Below are positions 17,620 to 30,600 of a stretch of DNA of 64,000 bases, one piece after another. Position numbers and translations under genes: made by a program. Below the pieces are notes generated by a model, which did no database searches, was not told the origin of the DNA, and saw only the letters and a list, made by a program, of their open reading frames with translations. This DNA is from Lysobacterales bacterium. Lineage in GTDB: Bacteria > Pseudomonadota > Gammaproteobacteria > Xanthomonadales > Rhodanobacteraceae. Each line of letters starts with the position of its first letter. The first letter of the stretch is position 1. The stretch lies in NCBI GenBank assembly GCA_017305135.1, contig JAFKNA010000015.1, positions 106,274-170,273 on the forward strand, written 5' to 3'.

Positions 17620-18752
17620 GTGCGCGCGGCGTAGGGCGAATGGGCGCGGAGGTCCTCGCCGTACTCGTCGAGGGCGTGTTCTTCCTGGCGCAGCGCGCGC
17701 GCGATCGCCGCCTCGAAGCGGGGGTCGGCGATCCAGTGGAACGAGCGCGTGCGCACCGGCAGGAAGCCGCGCGCCAGCTTGTGCTCGCCGCCAGCGCCCG
17801 GCTCGAAGCGCGCCAGGCCATGGCGCAGGCAATACTCGATGCCCTGGTAATAGCAGGCCTCGAAATGGAGGCCGCCGACATGTTCATCCGCGCCCCAGTA
17901 GCGGCCGTACAGGGTGTCCGGACTTCGCAGCATGAGGGCGCCGGCGATCGCCCGCCGGTGGCGGCGGCAGAGCACGGCCACGACGTTGCGCGGTAGCGTC
18001 TCGCCAAGGTGTCGGAAGAACGCCAGGCTCAGGCTGGGATGGTTGCCCTTGTCCTCGAAGGTGGCGAGATAGAAGCCGTGCAACGCGCGCCAGTCCGCGG
18101 CGTCGAGTTCATCGCCGTGGCGGACCTCGCAGGCGATGCCGGCCCTCTCGACCTCGGCGCGTTCCCGGCGGATGTTCTTGCGCTTCTTGTGGCTGAGCGC
18201 GGTGAGGAATTCCTCGAAGTCGCGCCAGCCGCGGTTCTCCCAGTGGAACTGCCAGTCCGACCGCGCCAGCCAGCCGCCGCCCTCGAGGCTCGCCGCGTCA
18301 TCCGTGTCGGCGAAATTGAGGTGGGCGGAGGAAAGGCGCAGGCGCGCGGCTTCCCCGCGGATCGCCGTGGCGAGGCACCGCTTGAGCTCGGCCGCCGCGG
18401 CACCGCGGCCAGCCAGCAGCCGGGGGCCGGTCACCGGCGAATAGGGCACCGCGCAGAGGAGCTTGGGATAGTAGTCGAGGCCGTGCTCGGCGTAGGCGCG
18501 CGCCCAGCTCCAGTCGAACACGAACTCGCCATGCGAATTGCCCTTGAGATAGAGCGGCGCCGCCGCCAGCAGCCGCCCGTCCTCGTGCAGGCCAAGGTGA
18601 TGCGCCCGCCAGCCGGTGCGCGGATCGATACAGCCGTGCCGCTCGAGGCCCGCCAGGAAGGCGTGGCTGACGAAGGGGTTGTCGTCGGGCCGCAGCGCGT
18701 CCCAGTCCGCAGCGGGAATCTCGTCGAGGGAGGAGTGGAAGCGGGCGTGCAT
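17616..18752 (-). CDS. COG3146 (DUF482) GNAT-fold protein
   Basis: 378 residues. The family segments NPFVSHAFLAGLERHGCI, VFDWSWARAYAEHGLDYYPK and the late HFEACYYQGIEYCLRHGLAR with FEPGAGGEHKLARGF are visible. The fold is two GNAT-like domains, related to FemAB peptidyl transferases that use aminoacyl-tRNA, although the substrate is unknown. Coupling to aat, itself an aminoacyl-tRNA-dependent transferase, fits that relation but does not prove it. An ATG at 18750-18752 gives the conserved start. Confidence 0.85.
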   Translation of the reverse strand: MHARFHSSLDEIPAADWDALRPDDNPFVSHAFLAGLERHGCIDPRTGWRAHHLGLHEDGRLLAAAPLYLKGNSHGEFVFDWSWARAYAEHGLDYYPKLLCAVPYSPVTGPRLLAGRGAAAAELKRCLATAIRGEAARLRLSSAHLNFADTDDAASLEGGGWLARSDWQFHWENRGWRDFEEFLTALSHKKRKNIRRERAEVERAGIACEVRHGDELDAADWRALHGFYLATFEDKGNHPSLSLAFFRHLGETLPRNVVAVLCRRHRRAIAGALMLRSPDTLYGRYWGADEHVGGLHFEACYYQGIEYCLRHGLARFEPGAGGEHKLARGFLPVRTRSFHWIADPRFEAAIARALRQEEHALDEYGEDLRAHSPYAART

Positions 18753-18806
18753 GGGGTCGAGGGCTGAGGGCGAGGGCTGGAGAAACGCCAGCTCCTGCGC
18801 CCGCTT

Positions 18807-18878
18807 GTGGGAGCGGCTTCAGCCGCGATGCTTCTGCCCGGGACCAGGGAAGAGCATCGGGACTGAAGTCCCTCCCAC
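18807..18878. repeat. BIME: inverted pair of REP units
   Basis: GTGGGAGCGGCTTCAGCCGC...GATGC (18807-18831) and its inverted, diverged partner GCATCGGGACTGAAGTCCCT...CCCAC (18854-18878). Each is itself a small hairpin (GCGGCT-TC-AGCCGC and GGGACT-GA-AGTCCC). The same unit recurs at 42873. Located between the COG3146 gene and trxB, both leftward. Confidence 0.75.
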
Positions 18879-18912
18879 GGCATTCGGCAGCCGCGCCGCT
18901 TCTGCGCAGCCC

Positions 18913-21134
<2,222 letters not shown>

Positions 21135-21146
21135 AGCGATCACCCA

Positions 21147-21168
21147 CGCCCCGGCGCTTGCCGGGGCG
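21147..21168 (+). terminator. Stem-loop after ald
   Basis: CGCCCCGGC (21147-21155), loop GCTT, GCCGGGGCG (21160-21168): a perfect 9-base stem. There is no clear T-run, so it may be a weak or Rho-assisted terminator separating ald from ftsK. Confidence 0.5.
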
Positions 21169-21220
21169 GGTAATCTTGTAAACAATGGCTTGCAGCAGGG
21201 TCTTCAGGTAATCCATCCAG

Positions 21221-23542
<2,322 letters not shown>

Positions 23543-23569
23543 GGTGTGCGCAGCCCGGCGGCTGAGTCG

Positions 23570-24115
23570 CTAGGCCATCCACCCTTTCGGCACGAAGCAG
23601 AACGAGCCGCCGGCGAGCGCGAAGCCGATCAGTGTCGCCGCGAGCACGTCACTGGGATAGTGCACGCCGAGCACGATGCGTGATAGGGCGACGAGCAGCG
23701 CGAAAGGCACGAGCAGCGTGGCCAGCCACGGGAACCAGGCGAGCGCGACCAGCGTGAAGCCGACCGCATGCAGCGTGTGCCCGGACGGAAAGCTGAACTC
23801 GTCGAGCGGCGCGACGTAGGCGGTGATGTCGGCGTGGGTACGGAACGGCCGCGGGCGTTGCGTCCAGCGCTTGAGCGCGCGGTAGAGCAGGGCCGCGATC
23901 GCGCCGACGAGGGCCATGTGCAGGGCCGTGCGCATTCCGCGCGTGCCGCCGAACGCCGCGAGGCTGGCCATCAGCGCGTACCAGAACACGCCGTCGCCGA
24001 GGCGGCTGACGAGCCGGAACATCAGGACCAGCGCGCGCCGCGCCGCCCAGCGGTTCATCGCCAGGCACAGGCCGCGCTCGCGATGGCCGGCTTCGAGCCG
24101 CTGCCACGCTCTCAC
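23570..24115 (-). CDS. PAP2-family membrane phosphatase
   Basis: 181 residues with about five membrane helices. The three PAP2 signatures are present: KRWTQRPRP (KxxxxxxRP), PSGHT, and SRIVLGVHYPSD (SRxxxxxHxxxD), giving the catalytic His and Asp. Such enzymes dephosphorylate lipid phosphates such as undecaprenyl pyrophosphate or phosphatidate. The GTG start at 24113-24115 overlaps the stop of the upstream glycosyltransferase (GTGA), so they form a unit; an ATG 57 bases later is an alternative. Confidence 0.85.
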   Translation of the reverse strand: MRAWQRLEAGHRERGLCLAMNRWAARRALVLMFRLVSRLGDGVFWYALMASLAAFGGTRGMRTALHMALVGAIAALLYRALKRWTQRPRPFRTHADITAYVAPLDEFSFPSGHTLHAVGFTLVALAWFPWLATLLVPFALLVALSRIVLGVHYPSDVLAATLIGFALAGGSFCFVPKGWMA

Positions 24116-25250
24116 GCGGCGCTCCGCTGCGTCAGGCTGCCGAGGATCTGCGCGAACCGGGCGGACACCTCGGCGGGACTCAGGCCCTCCACCGCTGCGC
24201 GCGCGTCCTGGCGGGTGCGCTCCCGTCCGTTTTCGCGCAGGTGCTCGGCCCAGTCGAGCGCGGCGGCGACGAATGCGTCGGCATCGCCGGGTGGCACGCG
24301 GCAGCCGGCGCCTCCGTCAGGCAGATGCTCGTGCGCCGCAGCGTAGTCGTAGGCGATGACCGGCACGCCGCTGGCGAGCGCCTCGAGCGTCACGTTGCCG
24401 AAGGTTTCGGTGAGACTCGGGAACAGGAACAGGTCGCCCGCGGCGTAGTGGCGCGCAAGATCGCGCCCGCGACGCATGCCCGCGAAGATAATCCCGGAGT
24501 GCCGTTCGGCGAGCGCCTGCGGAGTGGGCCGTCGCCGACCATCACCAGCCGGGCCCCCGGCTGGCGCGAGCGGATCGCGTCGAACGCGCGCACCGCGAGT
24601 TCGAGGTTCTTTTCCGCGGCGAGCCGGCCGACGTGGATGATGGCGAGCTCGCCGTCGGCGACCTGCCATTGCCGGCGCAGCGCCTCGTCGCGGCGTTGCG
24701 GGTGGAAGAGTGCGGTATCCACGGCGCGACGCAGCGGGCGCACGTCGCGGAAGCCATGTTCGCGCAGGAACGCGGCCAGGCTTTCGGTCGGCACCAGCGT
24801 CGTCGCGGCACGGTTGTGGAAACGGCGCAGGTATGCGAACACCAGCGGCGCGAGCGGTCCGAATCCGTAATGGGCGGCGAAATCGTCGAAGCGCGTGTGG
24901 AACCCGGTGCAGGCGGCGAGGCCGAGAGCGCCTGCCGCACGCAGCGCGCTGTGCCCGAGCGGGCCTTCGGTGGCGACGTACAGTGCATCGGGGCGACGCC
25001 GCGACCACGCGCGGACGAGGTGGCGGTACGCGGGCAGGCCGACGCGCAGGCCTGCATAACGTGGCAGCGCGGCGCCGGGCAGGAGCTGCTCGGCGAATTC
25101 CGGCGCGGCTTGCCCGCCGTCCTCCGGGCGTGGGCGCACGACCTCGACTTCGTGGTCGAGCGCGGCCAGCCCGCGCGCAAGCGACTGCACGGTGAGGGCG
25201 ACGCCGTTGACCTCGGGCGGCCAGGTTTCGGTAACGATCGAGATGCGCAT
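24112..25250 (-). pseudogene. GT4-type glycosyltransferase split by a single-base frameshift
   Basis: Leftward from the ATG at 25248-25250 the product begins MRISIVTETWPPEVNGVALT, a typical family-1 (GT4) donor-loop start, and continues to VGRLAAEKNLELAVRAFDAI and LVMVGDGPLR. Near 24520 the frame changes: the next frame reads QALAERHSGIIFAGMRRGRD and then the nucleotide-sugar site FPSLTETFGNVTLEALASG. One C missing at about 24519-24522 explains both. Restored, it would be about 380 residues, similar to mannosyl/glucosyltransferases acting on lipids (MgtA/SqdX-like). It sits between ftsK and lolA with a coupled PAP2 gene, suggesting a lipid-linked glycan role. Real pseudogene versus sequencing error cannot be told here. 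Confidence 0.8.
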
Positions 25251-25430
25251 GCGCAGCACCGGTATGGACGCTGCGCCGAGCGTCACGCATGGCGGTGAAG
25301 CCATCGTTGCAGCCGCATGACGGTTTCGTGACGGTGTCCGCAGCGGCAGGATCTGCCGGAGCCGATGGACGATCCGTGCAGCATTCAGCCGGACCACGGA
25401 TAATCGCGCTTTCCGTCACCTGGCTTGCCC

Positions 25431-26099
25431 ATGCGCGTTCTCGTCTTCCCGCTGCTGTTGCTGGGCGTCGTCGCCGCCCATGCCGCCGACGTGGTCGCGC
25501 CGGGCTCGTCGGCGCGCGCGCGCATGGAGGCCTTCTCGAATGATCTGCATTCGGTCAGTGCGACATTCAGCCAGCGCGTCATCGATGCCAATGGACGCGC
25601 CGGCGAGGAATCGAGCGGCACGCTGGCGCTGGAGGCGCCGCGGCAGTTCCGCTGGCAGACCACCGCGCCCTACCAGCAGACCATCGTCGCCGACGGCACG
25701 CGCGTGTGGGTGTACGAGCCCGATCTCGAGCAGGTTTCCGTGCGCAGCCAGAGCTCGGAGGAAGCGCACAGCCCGCTCACCGTGCTGACCGACCTTGCGC
25801 AGCTCGACCGCGAGTTCACCGCCAGCGAGGCGGGCACGCGTGATGGCCTGGAATGGTTGAAACTCGCCTCGAAGGCGAAGGAGCCCGAGTTCGAATACGC
25901 CGAGCTCGGCTTCGACGCGGACGCCCTGCGCGAGATGCGTTTCAAGGACCAGCTCGGCAACGTCACCGAGATCCGCTTCAGCGACTGGCAGCGCAATCCG
26001 CGGCTGCCCGCCGGCACCTTCACCTTCACCCCGCCCAAGGGCGTGGACGTGGTCGGCGACCTCGACCCGGGTGCCCAGGTGTTCCCGATCCACGACTGA
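25431..26099 (+). CDS. lolA: Outer-membrane lipoprotein carrier LolA
   Basis: 222 residues with a signal peptide (MRVLVFPLLLLGVVAAHA, cleavage near residue 19). The mature part has the LolA half-barrel pattern: FSQRVIDANGRAGEESSGTL and RQFRWQTTAPYQQTIVADGT. LolA shuttles lipoproteins from LolCDE to LolB across the periplasm. ftsK-lolA is a conserved neighbour pair in gammaproteobacteria; here two opposite-strand genes are inserted between them. A -10-like GATAAT at 25399-25404 could serve it. A TTG two codons upstream is an alternative start. Confidence 0.93.
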   Translation: MRVLVFPLLLLGVVAAHAADVVAPGSSARARMEAFSNDLHSVSATFSQRVIDANGRAGEESSGTLALEAPRQFRWQTTAPYQQTIVADGTRVWVYEPDLEQVSVRSQSSEEAHSPLTVLTDLAQLDREFTASEAGTRDGLEWLKLASKAKEPEFEYAELGFDADALREMRFKDQLGNVTEIRFSDWQRNPRLPAGTFTFTPPKGVDVVGDLDPGAQVFPIHD

Positions 26100-26173
26100 G
26101 GCACGCGGCGGCCCGCTGCGGGGTTTCCCCGGCGGCCAGCTACACTCGGCGCTCCTGTTGCCGGAGCCGCCGC

Positions 26174-26584
26174 ATGAGCATGCACGACACCCTCGCGATG
26201 ATCGAAACCTACTACGCCGCCTTCAACCGCGGCGACTGGAACGGCATGCTGGAATGCCTTGCCGAGGATGTCGTGCATGATCTCAACCAAGGCACACGCG
26301 AAACCGGCCGCGACGCGTTTGCCGCCTTTCTCGACCGCATGGATGCGAGTTACGCCGAGCAGCTTCGCGACATCACGGTGATGGCGAGCGGCGATGGCGC
26401 CCGTGCCGCCGCCGAGTACGTGGTGCATGGCACCTACAAGGCGGACGACGCCGGCCTGCCGCCGGCGCGGGGCCAGGCCTACGTATTGCCGGGTGGTGCC
26501 TTCTTCGAAGTCCAGGGCCGGCGCATCACGCGCGTCACCAACTACTACAACCTCCAGGACTGGATCGACCAGGTGACTGCCTGA
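26174..26584 (+). CDS. SnoaL/NTF2-like protein (ketosteroid-isomerase-related)
   Basis: 136 residues, MSMHDTLAMIETYYAAFNRG. The cone-shaped NTF2 fold is indicated by YYAAFNRGDWNGMLECLAED at the start and VLPGGAFFEVQGRRITRVTN at the end. Related proteins are isomerases, hydrolases or binding modules, and function cannot be predicted. It follows lolA by 74 bases in the same direction and is convergent with the beta-lactamase-like gene. Confidence 0.75.
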   Translation: MSMHDTLAMIETYYAAFNRGDWNGMLECLAEDVVHDLNQGTRETGRDAFAAFLDRMDASYAEQLRDITVMASGDGARAAAEYVVHGTYKADDAGLPPARGQAYVLPGGAFFEVQGRRITRVTNYYNLQDWIDQVTA

Positions 26585-26599
26585 GGCGCGCCGGCGCGC

Positions 26600-27664
26600 C
26601 TATTCCCGCCGCGGACGGATCGGGCGCGGCGGTTGCGGCCACGGGGGTGGGGCGCCGGTGGTGGCGAGCGCGTCGCGCACCCGCGTCAATGCCTGGTTGA
26701 TGGCGGCGAAGAATGCGTCCACGGTCGCGGGGTCGGCCGCCTCTTGCGCGTCCCAGTTGAGCAGGAATGCGAAATAGGCCCAGCGCCCGCCGCACTCCAT
26801 GCCGCCGGCGATGGTGCGCGCATGGAACCCGGCCATGTCGGCATTGCCGCTCTTGGCGTAGGCGCTCATGCCGAGCGGCAGCGGGATGAGGTAGATGTAG
26901 TCGCACAGGGTCAGCACGCGCCGGAACTCGTCAAGGGTTTCGGGGTGCTCGAAGAAGCCGCCCTGCAGCGCCTTCGCGTAGTAGGAAACGAAGTCGCCGG
27001 CGGACGAGGCCAGGCTCTGCTCGTCATTCAGGAAAGGATGCACCATGGGCCCCTCGATGAGGCGGAGGAGTTCCTCCCAGCCGATGTCGCGGTAGTCCGG
27101 CGCGCCCCACAGATAGGCCGTGAACGCGCGCGTGCTGTCCGGAATGCTGGTGTGCGTCAGCCCGGCGGCGGCGATCAGGTCGCGGATATTGGCCACGCCG
27201 GCCAGCTTGAAGGCCATGTCGGTGGCGGTGTTGTCGCTGCGCGTGATCATCGCTTCCAGCACGGTGCGTGCCGACACCTCGCCGGCGAGCCCGGGCGGAT
27301 TGAAGGTCGGGCTGCCGAGCGACCAGATGCTGGAATCGAGCGCGAGCTGGCGTTCTTCCAGCCGCTTCTTCACGTCCGCGGAGTCGTGCTGGCGCAACAC
27401 TTCGCACAGCGCAAAGGTCTTGATCGCGCTGGCGGCGAAGAGGCGCCGGGCCGGTTCGAACTCGGCCACGAAGTCTCCACTGCCGGCAAACCCCGGCACG
27501 AGGATCCTGAAGCTGAGTTGGCCCGGCAATCCGTCGAACAGCGCGACCAGTTCGGCCGCATCGAGCAACCCGGCCTTCGGCGAAGCGGTGGCCAGCGCCG
27601 GTGGCGCGGCGAGCAGGGTGGCGGCTGCCGCGGATTGCAGGAACTGTCGGCGTGACGGGATCAT
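26600..27664 (-). CDS. Tat-exported class A beta-lactamase-fold serine hydrolase
   Basis: 354 residues. A twin-arginine signal (SRRQFLQSAAAATLLAAPPA) is followed by the penicillin-recognising fold: SxxK at 79-82 (SAIK), SDN at 143-145, and KSG at 271-273 in place of KTG. No ExxLN omega-loop glutamate is evident between 160 and 200, so hydrolysis of acylated beta-lactams may be poor; a D,D-peptidase or esterase role is possible. The C-terminus is proline-rich. It lies 27 bases downstream of the large secreted G8 protein and may be co-transcribed with it. Confidence 0.8.
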   Translation of the reverse strand: MIPSRRQFLQSAAAATLLAAPPALATASPKAGLLDAAELVALFDGLPGQLSFRILVPGFAGSGDFVAEFEPARRLFAASAIKTFALCEVLRQHDSADVKKRLEERQLALDSSIWSLGSPTFNPPGLAGEVSARTVLEAMITRSDNTATDMAFKLAGVANIRDLIAAAGLTHTSIPDSTRAFTAYLWGAPDYRDIGWEELLRLIEGPMVHPFLNDEQSLASSAGDFVSYYAKALQGGFFEHPETLDEFRRVLTLCDYIYLIPLPLGMSAYAKSGNADMAGFHARTIAGGMECGGRWAYFAFLLNWDAQEAADPATVDAFFAAINQALTRVRDALATTGAPPPWPQPPRPIRPRRE

Positions 27665-27691
27665 CGGCTCATCCTCGTGGCAGGGTGGGTA

Positions 27692-30600
27692 TCAACGCAC
27701 GATGGGCGTCCACGGAACGTGTGGCGAATCGCGCGGTGGGGTTTCGCGTGGGTTCCTGATCGGCGCGAGGCCACAGAAGTCGCGCCGGTGGAGGTCGGCC
27801 TGGCGCGGGCAGTCGCGGTCCGCGAAGGCCTGCTGGGCCGGCTCGTAGGTGATGTTCCACGGCAGCTCCGGCATCAGGCAGCGTGCTTCCGGTCGTGGAT
27901 CCGGCCGTGGATCGCCCGGCTCGCGGGTGGTGAATCCCGCCGGCAGCGTGAACTTGAGGCCGAAGCAGCCCCCGGCCGGGCAATCCTGGTCGGCGCCCGC
28001 CCAGCTGCAGGCGTCGCCATGGCGGGCATCGTTGGCGACGCACTGGTTTGCGGCATCCAGGTGGCAGAACGACTCCGGCTGGCATTTGTCCCTGCGCCCC
28101 TGCTCGAAGGCGGCGGCGGCGCCGGGCAGGTCGGCCAGGCTCAGGGTCACCTCGACCACGCCGTTGGAGTCGGCCTGGTTGGTGTTGAGCCAGCGTGCGC
28201 GGCCGGGCGGCAGCGGGCCGAGGGTTTCGTCGAACTGGACCGGGTTGGTGTGCAGGCGCGCCCGCACCATCTGGATGCTGGCGGGATCGAAACCCGGGGC
28301 GTCGCCGACGTGGAAGCGGTAGGTCTGTTCGGTGTCCTCCTTGGCGAAGATCAGGAACAGGTAATAGCTCTGGCCCGCCTTGAAGACGTTGATCAGGCAC
28401 CCGTTGCTGCCCGGCTGGTTGCAGCCCTCGCCGCGCTGGGTCGCCTCGGAAACCGTCGTGTCGATGTAATAGGTGCCGTGGTTGACCGTCAGCGAGGCGC
28501 GCTGGCCGGTATTCTGGCCCATCATGCGGATGCCCTTGTCGGTGGGATCGCGGCCGTCGCCGCGGTCGGCGACCGGCATCAGGTCCTGGCGCCAGAGTGG
28601 CACGCCGTAGCACGTTTCCGTGGCGCAGTCGCCGCTCCAGTCGCCCTGGTTGACGATGCCAGGCGCGGCGCAGGTGCCGTCGAGCCGGCAGGCGGGGTAG
28701 ATCACCGTGGTCACGTAGGCGTAGGGACTGGTGCGCGAGCTGTTCGCGGACAGGCACTGCGTCGCATCGACCGGTGCGGCGAAGTACTCGTCCATGTTGA
28801 TGACCGTGCTGTCGGCGTAGCCGGTCAGCGAACCGTCGTCATCGTTCAACACGGTCTGCCGGTCGTTGCTGGAAAAGCCGTCGAAGATGCGGCTGTTCCA
28901 GACGCAGAACTCGCGTTCGACCGCCGCGTAGTCGGTCTTGTAGGTTCCGTTCAGGACCCGCGGGGTGATGACGAAATGGCGGATGTCCACGTCCTCGAAG
29001 TAGAGGTTCCTGGAGTGGAACGCGGGCGGATAGTAGAAGCCGTTGGGCTGCTTCCAGCCGATGGCCGCGTTCGGCATGTAGCAGTACGGCGCGCTGGCTG
29101 GGCCGGCCTTGGGCAGGCCGAGCAGCGAACCCGCCAGCCACTGGCTGATGGGCGTGTCGGCGCCTGCCGCCGGCCGGCAACTGCCGTCGAGGTTCTGCCG
29201 GTCGACAAAGGGCTTGCAGTCGTCGATCCTGAGCTCGCGGATGCCCAGGTAGGCATTGGATGCCTGGTAGGCCGGGCCGTCATAGACGCTGAACAGGCGC
29301 TGGTACATGCCCCAGTTGCTGGTCTGGATGGAGACGCCCTCGTCGACCGCAAGGCAATAATTGCGCGGACGGTTGTGGGTCGCGTCCACGGCGCAATGCA
29401 GCCCACGGGGATTGAAGGCGCTGCCGCGCGAGGCGTAGGGGTTGTCCGGCTGGGTTTCGCCGATGAAGGCGCTCTTCTGCACCAGCGCCCAATGGCCCGG
29501 CACCACGTCCGAGGCGCTGTAGCCGCCCCCGGTCACCATGGTGAGGCCGGCCTGCTGCACGTCGGTGATGACGCTGTCGGTCACCAGATACCACTGCGGG
29601 CGCAGCCAGATCGCGGCGTAGTTGAAGGCTGCCCAGTTGAACGAGGTGGTGTAGCGATCGAGCACCGTGACCATGCAGTCCCTGAGTGCGCCATCGCCGC
29701 ACTTGGGCGGCGCGGTGCTGCAGTCGAGCGTGTTGCAGCGGGTAGGAAAATGGCCGCCGCCCGGATCGAGGGTGGGGTAGTAGTCGAGGTCGCCCGAGTT
29801 GGCGGCGAGTGGGTTCCGGATCGGCGGCAGGTTGAGCGGATGCGGCTCGGGTGCGTCGCCGGGGCCGACGCCGAGGCAGGCTTCGGTGGCCGTCACGGTC
29901 TGGAAGGAGGTCATCGCCGCCGAACACATGTTGCCGCTGAAGGACTTCAGCGGGACCATGCCGGCGCGATCCCAGGCCAGCGGATTGCCGGGCTCCTGCA
30001 TGGACGCGTAGGAGGTCCACTTCATCTCGCGCGACATGCCGCTGTTGAGGCTGGTGAGCCACCAGTAGCACACGCCGCAGGTGCCGGCGCCGACGGCGAG
30101 GTTGTCCTCGAAGTCGTTCCAGCCGTTCATGATCCAGAACACCGTCGGATGGTCGTAGTCGGAGCGGTAGGGCACCTGCTCGCCGGTGCTGGCGTGGAGG
30201 TCCGGCGCGGCGAGGATCCCCGGCACCTTGCGTGGGTTCTGCACGTTGTCCACCGCGGCGCGCGCGAACACGCCGAGGTTGGCGATCAGCCGGTTGTCGG
30301 TTTCGGTGCCGTCTTCGAGGTAGAAGCCGTGGCCGATCGACTTCCAGCCGACGTTGCGCTCGAGGCTGACGTTCTGCGCGCCATGCAGGGTGATCCAGCG
30401 CGACATCGATTCGTTGATGCTCGAATCGCGCACGAAGGTGTCGTCCGGCGCGCGGCGGATGTGGTGGAAATGGATGGGGTAGTGGCCCATGCGGCCGCCC
30501 TGGCCCATCTGGCGGAACTCCACGCCCTGGACCTGGAAGCGCTTGAAGCCCTGCCGCACGATCAGCTGGCCTCCGAAGTGGTAGCCGGCGCGGGATCCGT

